Part shown: positions 1 through 12,800 of the stretch, in pieces
Layout: the number at the start of each line of letters is the position of its first letter
Numbering within the stretch: the first letter of the stretch is position 1
DNA from: Beaufortia kweichowensis
Taxonomy: Eukaryota; Chordata; Actinopteri; Cypriniformes; Gastromyzontidae
Length of the DNA stretch: 64,000 nucleotides
Assembly (NCBI GenBank): GCA_019155185.1
Contig: CM032807.1
Location: 16,742,506 to 16,806,505, forward strand
Direction of reading: 5' to 3'
Notes under the pieces: generated by a model
Told to the model about the DNA's origin: nothing
The model's input: the letters and a program-made list of their open reading frames with translations, nothing else
The model's database searches: none
Made by a program: the position numbers and the translations under genes

Positions 1-2504
1 TGGTCTTTACAGCAAAGTAGCCAAAAACAACACACACATCTAAACTTGAATTACGCACAGCGTCTATGTACAGTGAAAAGTTGGTGTTTTTACTTACTGT
101 ACGGTGGTTTGTTAAGTTCTGAACTTGACATTTGTGGTATTTGTTTAATGTTTGGACAGGATCCACTTCTGTTTAAGAATCTCACACCTGCTGGTCATAG
201 TTCTCTAATGCTTTACTTCACTCTTGGTGATTTGGGAATGTTATTTGTTCTGTCTGAGCCGTTTCTACAGAGTAAATGGCTGTGTATGCTGTGGAGTGGA
301 AACCTCTGAACCGTTGATGCCAGGCCACAGCAAATGTGAATATAAATCACAGATGAAAGGCTGATTCACACCAATACCCGTACCCATTTTTATCAGATTA
401 AATGTGTTTTATAACACTGCACCTATTATTTTATACCACACTTTTAATCCAGGGTAAAGCAATGTTTTACGCTTGCCATTTTGAGGGTAAAAAGAAAATG
501 TTTTTTACCCCATCTCTTGAGCTGTGTACAATGTGAAGAGTTTTTCACACTACCATAAACAATACGATACGCACACAACCACGAACATTCACAGTATAAT
601 ATGCAATAAAAAGCTTGGTAAGACTCCCCACATAAGTCCTTAGAAGTAAAAGAAAATGTAAAAAATAGAATTATAAGAATTTGAGAATTACAATTAACAA
701 AGCATGTGTAGGCAAATAAATTAGTGCAACATGATGGATATAGAATTAGTATTAGCAAAAGCCTGACAATATCACTTTCAAGTGCAGTTGTTCAGTGGAT
801 GTATAATAATAATAATGAAATGTGTACTGCTTTAAGAGCACCAGTTCTGGTGTTGTTATTGAATGCTGGTCCTGCTGTTGTCCTGTGGCTCATAAGACAG
901 ATGGCTTGGGATAAGAAGCTCCTCATTACTTTACATTTATTCATTTAGCAAACGCTTTTATCTAAAGCATTTAATATTTTACCAGCAAGCTAACAATAAC
1001 TGCAATATATAAAACTACGGTCACATGTAGGATTAGTTTTAAAGCATTAGTATTAGTTTTTACATAAATAGACAAAGATTAGATAGACTGTGGAAAAAGT
1101 TTAATTTGATGTGGGCAGCTACAGGCAGCCAGTCAACACTTTACGGACACAATAAAGCTTGGTGTTACGGAGTCGATGCCTTCAGCATCTGATTCTATGC
1201 ATCACGTCACCCGCTCTGCATCCCCGGAATTTTAGAGACTTCATTTCCCACATTCCTTTGCACCCCGCACACCTGTCATCCATCCCTCGCACTCCACCCC
1301 ACTGATCTGCACCGTCTGTTTTGTTATTATTAAGGACTCGTTACCTGTATTATTTAAACCCTGTCTTTTGTTCAGTTCTTTGTCTGGTGTTGTTGTTTTT
1401 TTGGATGTATTTGTTATCTTGCCTGCTTTATGGATTCTCTGTCAGTCAGCCGTGCATATTTTGTCTGCCTCTGAAGTGAGGTCTGTACCAGTTTCTGTAT
1501 TTCCACTGATGAAGTTCAGTAAAAGATTTGAATCTGAAATTCACGTGTTCTGCATCGTCTGATGCACGGTAACACTTGGGTTGCCATTGGCTAGTAATTT
1601 TTTATTTTACTTGCCAGAATTTAAGCATAAAATGCATGAACAATACAACTGAGCAAAATATCGAACAAAACACACGAAAACCTGTAAATCTATATCAAGT
1701 CTCGCCAGACTTTTTAATATGAATTTTCCACATGAATTTAATCTACAATATCAATACTTGCAATAAATATTTATTTATTTATATTACATGTCTTGCAGTC
1801 TGTAATGTTCCTTTGAAACTTAACCTGAGGTCATCCAGTGACTGAACGCCTCACATCTCTTGTTCTTGTTTAAAATCAAGTAAGTTTCAGACCGACAGAC
1901 ATACCATGGTAAGAAGTAAAAAGATAAAAATATAAAAATAACTTTTAAAGCCAGAAGTTAGCTGATGAGGTCAGCTGATGAGATACACGAGAGTTGTTTT
2001 GATATAAACTGATATGAAATAAGATATACAGTTCTGTTAATTTTCTTTTAATGTTTTATCTCATTCAGTCCTGCATTGTTCCTACACATTTAACATATTC
2101 TTCATATTGTCTATATTCATTTCCCTTGTATTACATCATGGGTCCTATATACACTGTAAAAACTAAAGGATCCTGGAGGAACCGTTTGGGGTTCTTCACA
2201 CGGCCACACCGGCAGTTCTCTGAAGAATCATGAACAGTCTTCCTTTAGGCACTTTAAATTCAGTCATGAAGGTCCTCAGAAGTCCTCCTGACGGTTCCGC
2301 TGGTGTGGCAGTGTGAAGAACCCCAAACGGTTCCTCTGGGATCCTTTAGTTTTTACAGTGTAGGAATAATAATAACATACTCTTCTGCAACTAAAACTTA
2401 TTATTATTTGACAAAAGATCATTTTACACTAAATGCGTAAATAAATAGCTAAGAATTCAATGAATTAAATAAACACAGAGAAATAGGTTTACAAATATGT
2501 TCAC
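1..2504. other. Noncoding sequence, presumably scara5 intron
   Basis: No exon of the expected SRCR domain or any other convincing coding sequence is seen on either strand. Contents: a direct repeat of positions 3-45 with 2941-2983, a SINE-tail-like fragment near 935-975, and the palindromic element listed separately. The rest is AT-rich unique-looking sequence. Confidence 0.6.
2150..2362. mobile_element. Palindromic MITE, about 213 bp
   Basis: Both ends carry the same inverted sequence, starting tacactgtaaaaactaaagg and ending with its complement. The arms stay complementary for about 90 bp inwards, including ggaaccgtttggggttcttc against its reverse complement at 2308-2336. There is no coding capacity. 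The foldback form and TA-rich borders fit a nonautonomous DNA transposon. It lies in DNA that is probably scara5 intron, 140 bp 3' of the last visible scara5 exon on the minus strand. Confidence 0.8.
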
Positions 2505-3790
2505 CTGTTTTTGCTCCTTTGTCTCCTCGCTCACCCTTCTCTCCTTTCTGTCCTCTCTCTCCTCTCTCACCTGCAGGATGAAACACTTATTCATTTTCAT
2601 GTTTTAAAAGACACTCATATGTGGTTTGTTCGTAAATATGGGACTTCTTGACATGAAATCATAGCGGTTAGCTTCATAGCGGTACAATATGAAATGAACA
2701 TCATTTATAACCTGTGGTTTAAACTAGTGCTTAAAACATAGAGGATTTTTAATATCAGTTGTCGATATCGAACATAACTTATTGTGTATTACATGAATAG
2801 TTAATGGCATGTTGTATTTAAACAGACTTCTAAAGAAAGCTTATAAAGAACACATGAAAGGTTACATACCACACATGATAATCATTGACAGTTGGATAGT
2901 ACAGTTGAAACTGCATAAAAAAAACCTAACCTTCTTTAGGGTCTTTACAGCAAAGTAACCAAAAACAACACGCACATCTAAAGAAAAGCCAGTCGGTGGA
3001 TTTGTAATTCTTTCTAGTGATGTTTTATTAACAAATAAAAGGAGCATGTGCAGATAATCAACGCGGCCGGTGCGTCATCAGTATAATCTCACTGTCTGTC
3101 CAACCGGCACAGAGAGAAGATCTATAAATAATCAATCAGCCCTTCGTTTCTCTCCAGTCTTTCAGCACCTCCCCGTCTCCTCCTTTACTGGGGAAGTGTT
3201 TTGTGTTCGGGCAGGTACGGATCTCACATCCCTCTCCCCGGACAGCACGACAAATACACAAACCATTCCTCTCGCTTTATTATCTGCGAACTCGTGAAAG
3301 GTAAAAAAAATCAGGTTGTTTACATTTGTTTATATCCCTAACATCTGATGGATTTACTGCACGTTTAATAATAATGTAGCAAGCCTAAATGCAAGTACAC
3401 ACATACTGTATATTAAACTTCTAAATACATTTAGTTATCTTCAGCTTTTTCACTCACAGACAAAATAATAATAGTTGTGAAATTAAAAAAACTAACATGT
3501 TCATATTCTGTGGCTTAACACGTGGTGAATTCTTGCTAAAATGTAGTGTCAGTATGTGATGATGGAGCAATAGTCCAAAAGTTTTACAATACAAATCTAT
3601 AATACAAATTGATAGGTGACCAGATTACTGACATTAACTTTAGAGTTTAATACGTATTAATATTAATTTTAGTGTAACACTGTGATCATTTTCAATTACT
3701 CTGTATTCAAATGTGTAAAATGTTTCCTGTGTTTCTTTTTTCATATTCTGTATGTGTATGTTTATTTCTTCTTTTTTTACATGTGTGCGT

Positions 3791-3822
<32 letters not shown>

Positions 3823-6800
3823 GTCTATAAAAAACCGCTATACAAATAAAATTGAGTTAAGTACTTTTTATTATGATGCATGTCCTTATTAAGTTACCAG
3901 CCAAATGGCCAGTACTGTAACTCACATAAAAGTCAATCTGACTTGTTTTTTGGTACTTTGCTTTGTTTTGAATACTGTTCACTTATATTGTTGTTAATGG
4001 AGTTTAAACACATGCAAGCCTAACCCCATCACAGAACAATTTGTTTATTAATGGCGTCGCATACACGGCATGAGATAAAGTCCACCCAGAAGACATTTGA
4101 TGTTTTTTACAAGCTCTGACTATAAATGAAGGATGAAGGAGGAAATGAGAGTAGGGGGATGGTGTGGGGTTCTGGAGAGCATTAGAGAAATCATTACATG
4201 TTTTGGGAGGTGTTTGAGGAGAACTGCATACTTAGATGATGAGATCAGTGGCTCCGAGTCAAACAGAACTTTAGAGTTAAAATGAGGTGAAGTGAGTAAA
4301 CTTCTCATGTATGTAATGTAAAGTATATACACGGCATTAATACTGTATTTTATACAGTACGTAACACATACAAGCAGTATTAATCCTGTCTCCAGCAGCA
4401 GCAGTGTTATGAGTTAATGGTTTTTACTGGTTTACTGGGGGGGGTTGGCTGTTACTCATCTTTTAAAAGAGTACACGTTCTACTATCTCTATGTTTTGAT
4501 CATCATTCTGAATCTCAGTTTTTGTATTAAATGTTTGAGAGGGGATAAAAAAGTACAAAAAGTTCAGAGTAGTTTTTTCATCTAATATCTTGTATGTTCA
4601 TATATTCATAAAGAAAATATTCTGATGACCATCAAGGTTTTGTGGAAATAATCAGAATGCTGGCAACTTAAAAAAAAAAAAAACTAGCGTGGAAAAAGTT
4701 CATGTGTCAGAGGAGAACTAGTGCTTCCGGCCGAGGGTTTTATACTTAACTGTTAATATTGCTTTTAATATGATGCTACGGAGAGACAGAAGTAAGAAAT
4801 GCTAAAGTACATACAATATTAACTACATTTTATGGCACTAGCAAATTCTGAATATTATTATTTTTCCAGTTTTTATTCCTTTCCATTTTGTCCATTTGCA
4901 TGTAAGCTGAAAAAGCATGTCTGAATAATATAATATTAATATGATATCCACATGCCAATTGACTAAATGTCTAGCCTCAGTACAGCAGTAAAGCATTGTG
5001 GTAGTTTTGAATAAAATGATTTCTGTACCAGGGATTTCTTGTGCTTTCATGCGTATGTGCATGAGCTGTGAAAAAATCATCAGAAAATATTGATATAATA
5101 TAATATAATCAAATGGAATTTGTGTAATGTAATGAATTACACAACACAAGAAGTGTGGATTTTTATTGAATTTGGATCTAAAATACACGCTGCATGAAAA
5201 TAATGAGTTGCAATGTATTGCTTTAGCTTGGTATTGGCAGACAAATCAGAGCAGGTTTGGAGAATAGATTACCCTGACGTTTAGAACAGAAAGTTGCAGT
5301 TAATAGCGTTCTCCGAGTTGAGATTAACTGTGTGTGTGTGGGTGATCATGTGAAGCTCTAACCTTTGGGTCCCTCAGGGCCAATATCTCCTTTTTCTCCA
5401 TCATGTCCATCCTTACCACCTTGTCCTGCCAGTCCCCGAGGACCCTGAATGCCCTTTTCTCCTGGCAAACCTGATAATAAACACGCACACAACTATTTAG
5501 AAAACTTACATCCCTAGTACTGGTCCATGTACAAGGGTTGTGAAAAGTGCTGGAGATGATCCCAGAAAATGGAGAATAAAACACCCCAATAGGTGCCCAG
5601 TCCATCACAGCATTCATTATATTATATACTCCGACTGCTCTTGAACAAGCCATTTGACTACATAAGAATTCAGATGTTATGATTGTTAGTTAGCATACAG
5701 TATGAACAAACAATGATTTAAACTCATTTGTGTCACATTTGTGTGTGTAACACTTTACCTCTTATTCCAGTCAAACCAGGAAGTCCAGCAGGTCCCAGAG
5801 GCCCCACATCACCCTTCTCACCCTTTGGTCCTGGGGGTCCTAAAAATATATAATGATTTAATCAGCTAAAATTCACTAGACTTAAGTTCCTTATGTTCTG
5901 AATATAGCATCTTACAATCGTCTTAAAAAAGGTTAAAAAAACCTGTGAGGTCAAGGAACTAGAGCTGTAATCGGGCCTTAAAACGCACATGGTAACATCC
6001 TCGCCCTCCAAATAGGCTCTAAATTTTGCAAGTTCAGTTTGAAACGTAATTGCCAGAGGCAAACCTCCGTTTCATCTCCTCAGCATCCATTTTCACATCT
6101 TTCTCATGCTAATCGAAGCGCATCACATGACTGCTCATTGACCGCGCTAGCCGGAGCCCAAGCCCGGCCCGAGCCTGTGTAAAATGATAGAAATTAAGCC
6201 CGAACCAAAGATCTTCAGCTCTACAAGGAACTACTAGATCATCTTATGTCTGTAAATAGGCACACTGCATTCTTCTTCCTTTTGATCCTTGAGCAAAACA
6301 ACCGTGTTTGCCTAGCGCTTTGGAGTGTGTGTATCATTAATAAAATAGCATCACTTAGTATGTTTAATAAATGATCTTCCTCGTATCTACACCTCGTGTA
6401 TATGAATAAACAATTTCTAATTTTATGAAATATGTCTTCATAGACATTTAAAGAATTTCCTATGTTAGGAAGAATTGAGATGGCAATATAATGTAGCCAA
6501 AACCTGCTGTTACCTTGTAATACAGTTAAGTTTTTGAGGGTCATGGAGTGCTCCCACTCCTTCAGCCTGAGATCTGCCGTGATGACATTCAGAATCTCAA
6601 TCTCATTCCTCATCTGTTCCTCAAGGTGACTTTGTGTGATTCTCAAACTCGTGGCCTCGTGCGACACATTTCCAATCTTCTCCTGTAGTTCACTTATCTT
6701 CATCTGGTGCAGGTTAACGTCTCCACCAAGCGAATGGTTTAACGTTTGTACCGTCCAGCCGACCTCCTCCAGGCGCTCCTGTAGGGTCTCCACGTTAAGC

Positions 6801-9800
6801 ACCATTGTCTGTAACTTCTCATGTTGTGATCTGATAGAGACGCTCGCTAAGGTTAACTCTTCTCCCAGACTGCTGCTGTTCCTCTGACTGGACTGGCTGA
6901 TCATGGCCAGATGATCCCAGAGCTGAGCCATCGAGTCGGAGGTGTGTTCAGAGAGGGCTTTCAGGTGGCCGATGTCCCGCTCCAAACCCTGCGCCAGCCG
7001 ACCTGCTCATAAAAGTACCAGCAGTAAAGGTCTGTGTTAATCACATGAGCTTCATTTAGGTTGATGTGATTTTTTATGTTAAATGTAATGTTCACCTTGG
7101 CAATCCAAATACAAATTTATGTTGAGTGCTACTAAAAAGGATTATGACATTTTTCATACGAGGAGTTTAGCTCTTGAAGAGAGCCTCACATCATTCTTTA
7201 CAGAGGAGACACTTTGCAATGAGATGCTTTAAATGAGGTCCAGTCCTCAAGATCTCATTCAACTCATCAGCTCATTAGTGTGTTACATTTTGAATAGCTT
7301 GGACAGTCTGAGGACCGGATTTAAAAAGCCCTGCTTTAAAGGTGACCTATTACACCCCTTTTTACAAGATAAAACTATAAGTCTTAGGGGTCCACAGAAT
7401 GTTCCAGATCAAAACACACCACAGATCATTTATTATATCATGCTAAACTCACATGATTTAAGATAAAATTGCATGATATTCATTGCAAATTGTAATACGA
7501 CAATGACTTTACTGTATTGTTCATATTTAACGTGCCATTACGAATTATATCGAGAAGGTTCAAAATGGAAATTACACCATACCTCTGGTTTTTGAGCCAG
7601 TGGACAGTCTAAACGACAGTTCTAACTTCTGATGGAAATGATTCACAGAGAAATAAACAAATGTAGGTGCAGTGTATGTCAGCGGTGGGCGGGGCTTGAG
7701 CAATGTGACAACAGTTTGCTCAGAAAACGCCAACGACCTGTTTTACCAGATTATTGAGGTTTTATGAGTGTTAATATAAAAAAAGAGTGGACGGTTTTCA
7801 ATCAGATTAGGGACACACATTTATGTTCAAATAAAATATAAAAGTGAAATTTCCATAATAGTTCTACTTTAAATCATATCATGCCTATTTACAGGGAAAA
7901 TCAAGAATGTCCATATTTCAAATGAAATATTAAAACTGAATGATGTGAAATACATATCTATTCATGAGTTTGTAGCTATAATCACACACGACAGAATTAC
8001 ACCATTTCTACAGATTTGTGAACTGCACATTCATTCTGGGAATCACCCGTTCCAGCACATCCCTAATTCACTTTTATTTCACAACAAACATTTACATTTA
8101 TTCATTTAGCCGACGCTTTTATCCAAAGCGACTTACAAGTCTTTACCAGTGGCACACTGGGAGTGATTAGGGGTGAGGTGTCTTGATCAAGGGCACCGCA
8201 GTTGTTTTCTGCTGGTACTGGGAATCAAACCAGCAACTTTCTGGTTGCTAATCCAACTCTCTAACCACTACAACTGCCCCTGATGGCAGAGACCTCAAAC
8301 AGAGATGGCAGCCGAGTAACACAAGTGAATACAGTCAAATCTTTACTAAGAAAATTTATTTTATGGCCTGTAGTCATTTTATGGTGTTCCTCAGGCTGTA
8401 TTGTAAAACTCATCTGTAAACTCAATGAAATGTCAATGGTTATATTAAAAAATAGGTTTGTTTTTCTAGTAATATTGGAATTTTTTTCATTTCTTTGTGT
8501 GTTCCTCGAGATGTGTGTATCTACCCTGTCATTTTACGGTACTGCCCCCTAAATGAAAGATTTGTGCAGTGTAGTAGTGCCATCACACTTTTAGAGGCAG
8601 AACACCACTGGAAGGTCATTGTGAAGCTTTATTGCTTCTTATGTCTGTTTCTTATTAGTTTTACAATTTTATTCAGGCATTATTCAAGCACAACATGTCC
8701 ACTCTGTTGGGAGAGGCTTAGGGTTGGGCATTCCAACTCAAGTATGAATTCTCTATTATACGCCTTTCGTAGTACAAAAACAAAGTAAAAAACTTTTCAA
8801 GAGTCCAGAAGTTAGTGAACAGGCTGTGGCATGTGAGCAAATGAATATTTATATAACATATACAGTATATAATATAACATTTTGGCATGAAAACATTCTC
8901 TACACCATTACACCCCCAGCACCAGACTGGACTGTTAACACAAGGCAGAGTAAATCACCTATGATGTTGATCAGAACTGAAGAATTATCACCAGACACTA
9001 TATGTCTCCTGTCTTCAACTGCTTTTGTTCACTTTGACACAGTCTTTTGCTGTTATAATCCATCCATTTTAAGGCTTGATATGTTGTGCATTCTGAGATT
9101 CTGTTCTGCTTGAAACCTACTTAGTAGTTTTTGTGCCTCGAACGCAGTAACGTCATTGCCTCGAACGCAGGACACAGCAAACGATGCATGTTGTGCCACT
9201 TACAGGTAATAATAATAATAATGATTTTTATTTATATTATAAATACATTTATTTTATCTTTCAACACCCAAGGTCGCTAAACAAGTCACAGAATCACATA
9301 TACATCAATATCAACACAGAATACACATACCAAATCATATACAGAGGTATCTTACAAAAAAAGTTAGCATAATAGAATTTACAGACCGAGAAGTGAATAG
9401 TATACTAAGAGAAAAGGTGGGTTTTTAAGAGAGAGTAGAGAGCTCTCATAGTTCCCAGGCGAAACGTAGGGTTAACTAACAATCCCGCACTACAGGATCA
9501 TACGGAGCATAAGTGAAGCTGAAGTAGGTCAGATAAAGGTAACCTCTTAAAAAAGTTTCTTTCCATTCAAACAACTTCAAATGATGCTGTATGGACATTC
9601 ATCGTGACTTCACTGTATTGCTGTTCTGAACACAAAAACTAACCATGACGTCAGAAATGTGATTCCAACAAACTTATCGTTGTAATATTATTAGTTTTTG
9701 AAAGGCTCATTACTGTTACTAGGATCTTTCTGTGGTTACCTATAATGTGCAGCTGTTCACTGTGGTTGTTGAAGAGGCTTTCCAGCTTCCAGATGTTCTC

Positions 9801-12800
9801 CAGAAGGTCGCTCTGAGAGGGAATCTGGCTGAGAGATCTCTGCAAGGTCTCAGTGAGTTCTTCCAGATGAGTCACGTTCTCCAGCAGAGCTTTCTGCCTC
9901 TCCGAAGACGCCTGAGATTTTGACACTGAACAGAAATGAAGAGTTTTATGAAGAGATTCGCTTCTGATCAAAAGAAAGTACTCCCACATCGCATAAAGCT
10001 ACTGTAAGATAATAAAAGAGAATGAGAGGTCCGATAACCACACATTTCTATAACGGAGAGATTTTTCTCTTTCATGCCATATGAACTTTTACCAGTAGTT
10101 TCACACTATGATGTTAAATTATATATATTATATACACACACACACACATTTAATTCTAAAATCTATACAGCAGCATCCCAAGACAACCGGCCACTTCCCT
10201 GCACCCATAGCTCTCTTGAATTAAAACTAAATTTATCACTATATACAATTCATTATTACTTATTCACCTCTCTTAATTAGTCATTTTCTGTGTCCTGTAA
10301 CTGTAAAGTGAGTATAGATGCGATCAATGGCACTTTAATACGGATTGCAACAGTAACATGTCATGTCAGGTTTTTTTTTATCATTTTTAAAAATGAATTT
10401 GAATTTCCTTTGTACTTGAAAAAACACATTGGCATTTGTGCCTCTTGGTGGCGGTAATGAGCGTCACTAAATTCCAATCTGCCATTTAAACTAAAAAGAA
10501 GACAGTCTCAGTCTCGACTCAGTCTAAAGTATTTGCTTATTTTGTGGTAAAATAGCAGCTAAAACTCTCCGAAAGAGAATGTCAGCATGTAGACTGTCAT
10601 CATTACATGTCTGTTTAGTTCATGTTTTACTCGAATCACTGTAAACTAACAACGAGTTTGAAATGTGAAATTGAGCGCTTAGATTTGAACTTGGAAACCC
10701 GCCGTGTGATGCACGAGGTCCCGTGGAATCCAAACCGGTCGTCGTCATCGTTTCTGTGGTTTGTTTAGCGGCTATAATCTGGTAAGAACTTTTCAAAATA
10801 TTAAAAGAAATATTTCAGCTAGTCTAGATCAGAATGTGACAATATGATGATCAAACTGAAACGATTTGCTTGTTGCTTGTTAAGCTAATAGACTCACTTA
10901 GCATGTTGCAATGTTATTTATATTACAGTAGATTAATTAAACAGAATGATTAAAGATTAAAATAATTAATTATCAAATCAAATTAAATATTAACTTTAGA
11001 TTTAAAGATGTCATTCAGTCTTACTTGGATTTTAACCGATGTTTAGAATTAAATTAGCTGTAATCAAAGCCAAATATTATAGATTGTGAAATTTTTGTTT
11101 GTCTTTGAAGTCTCTGCCTCACTATTAATTTTATTTTTTATTTTTAATACAGGTTAAAACTTATGAGACCAGAGCATATGTGAGTAAAATTACAATTTTA
11201 TTTTTAAAAGTACATTTAAAAGAGCTGATTTGAGAAGTTTCGTGTGTTCTCATGTCTGGTGGTCATGTTCATGTTTTAGATTTGAGTGATGGATTGGAAA
11301 TGTGATTCCTTCTCACCAGAGCACAGTTCCAACATGGCCATTCATCATCAGTGCCTGTGATCTTGTGGTGTTCATTACATTCATTGGTTAATGTGCACAA
11401 ATATTACACAGCTATCAGTTAATTGTTTAAACCTTGCTTTGAACTTTCTCGCTTTAAATTTCTTTCCCTCTGTCATATGTACTTTTATCTTCCTTTTTCT
11501 CTTGAAACATTACAGTTGTGTCTTGTTTCAGGATTGCTACGATATTAACAACAGACGCACAGTTGCACTTCCAGCCCTCCCTGTCTACCTGCGTGAAGAC
11601 GACTCGTTTTTTTCAAGATGTGGAATGTAGGTTTTAATCATCTCATTTTAATGTTAGCTAATGTCTGCTTATGCTTATGAAGTTCTCACATGCTTTTTAG
11701 ACTGAAGAGGTGGATACGACAGACACTGGAGATTCAGCTGTAGCTCTTGTCATCATGGTAAATTAAGACTCATGTTCCGCTGGGATTTATAAAAGTTATG
11801 GAGTTATAAAATACATAGAAAAAAGTTTTTCCAAAACAATAGTTTTGAGTTTATCTTTCCTATGTATTTAAGTGTAACTGACTTAACCCTAACCTAACCC
11901 TAACCTAACTATCTTAACTTATCAGGGTTTACAGTGTAGGAAATATCTGTCATTTTAAAACTGCTGCAAGATGATCGAAATTTTGAAACTACTGAAATCT
12001 GTTTTTTTTGTATTGAAGTGGTAAAAAAGTTTGAAAACACCTAAAACAATATAGCAGTAAAACCTAAAAAAACTTCTGCTTTAGTTCAATGTGAGCCCCA
12101 AACTTTCTTAAACTGCTGATTTAAAAGAAGCTCCTGCGTGTCATATAAATTCATCGTTCTTGTTTTGTATCCTTTTAAATGAAATATCAGTATTATATCA
12201 AATGATATCTGTAATTATTGGCATGATAAACAAACATCACTGGCTACAATGAGAAGAAGAAAAGATTTCTCTTAGATGAAGCGTCTTCAGTAAATGACAT
12301 CACATACACAGACTGGTGTGCATATCGTTGTTGTGAGGGCTTGTATCATAAAGAATCACATTTTCCAAATTTCCCCTAGAGCCTTATTGACTTGTCTCAC
12401 ATTCACTACAATTCACTACAACACATTTCAACATTGAAAAATAACAGGAGACAAGAATAAAGAAAGATATGTCTCTTCCCAGCAGGGGAGAGAAGATCCA
12501 GCGGTTATTATAGAGATATTTCATCAGTGAAGACATATGACCTCCTTGCCATGACAACACATACAGCATGAGGAGGAAATGAAAAGCAGGGTAAAGGTTA
12601 GACGACAACACTGAGAGAACAACCACTGATAAAGAAAAAAAAAACAAGTTAGCAGTAAGCCAATCTGTGCGTTTCCTCGATCAAATAAAAACTAGTTGTT
12701 AAAAGCAATATTCTCCAAAGGCCATTACAGGTCTTTTCCCCACTTGCCACCTAGACATTAGAATAGCCTTGTTCAGGATTTAGACACACACTGTCAGTTT

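Noticed and set aside
1..2504. SRCR-domain exons of scara5
   Set aside because: Searched both strands for the Cys-rich SRCR pattern and splice sites; none seen, so they are taken to lie outside the window.
6636..6887. Plus-strand open frame of 83 codons
   Set aside because: Antisense shadow of the scara5 coiled-coil exon 6514-7002.
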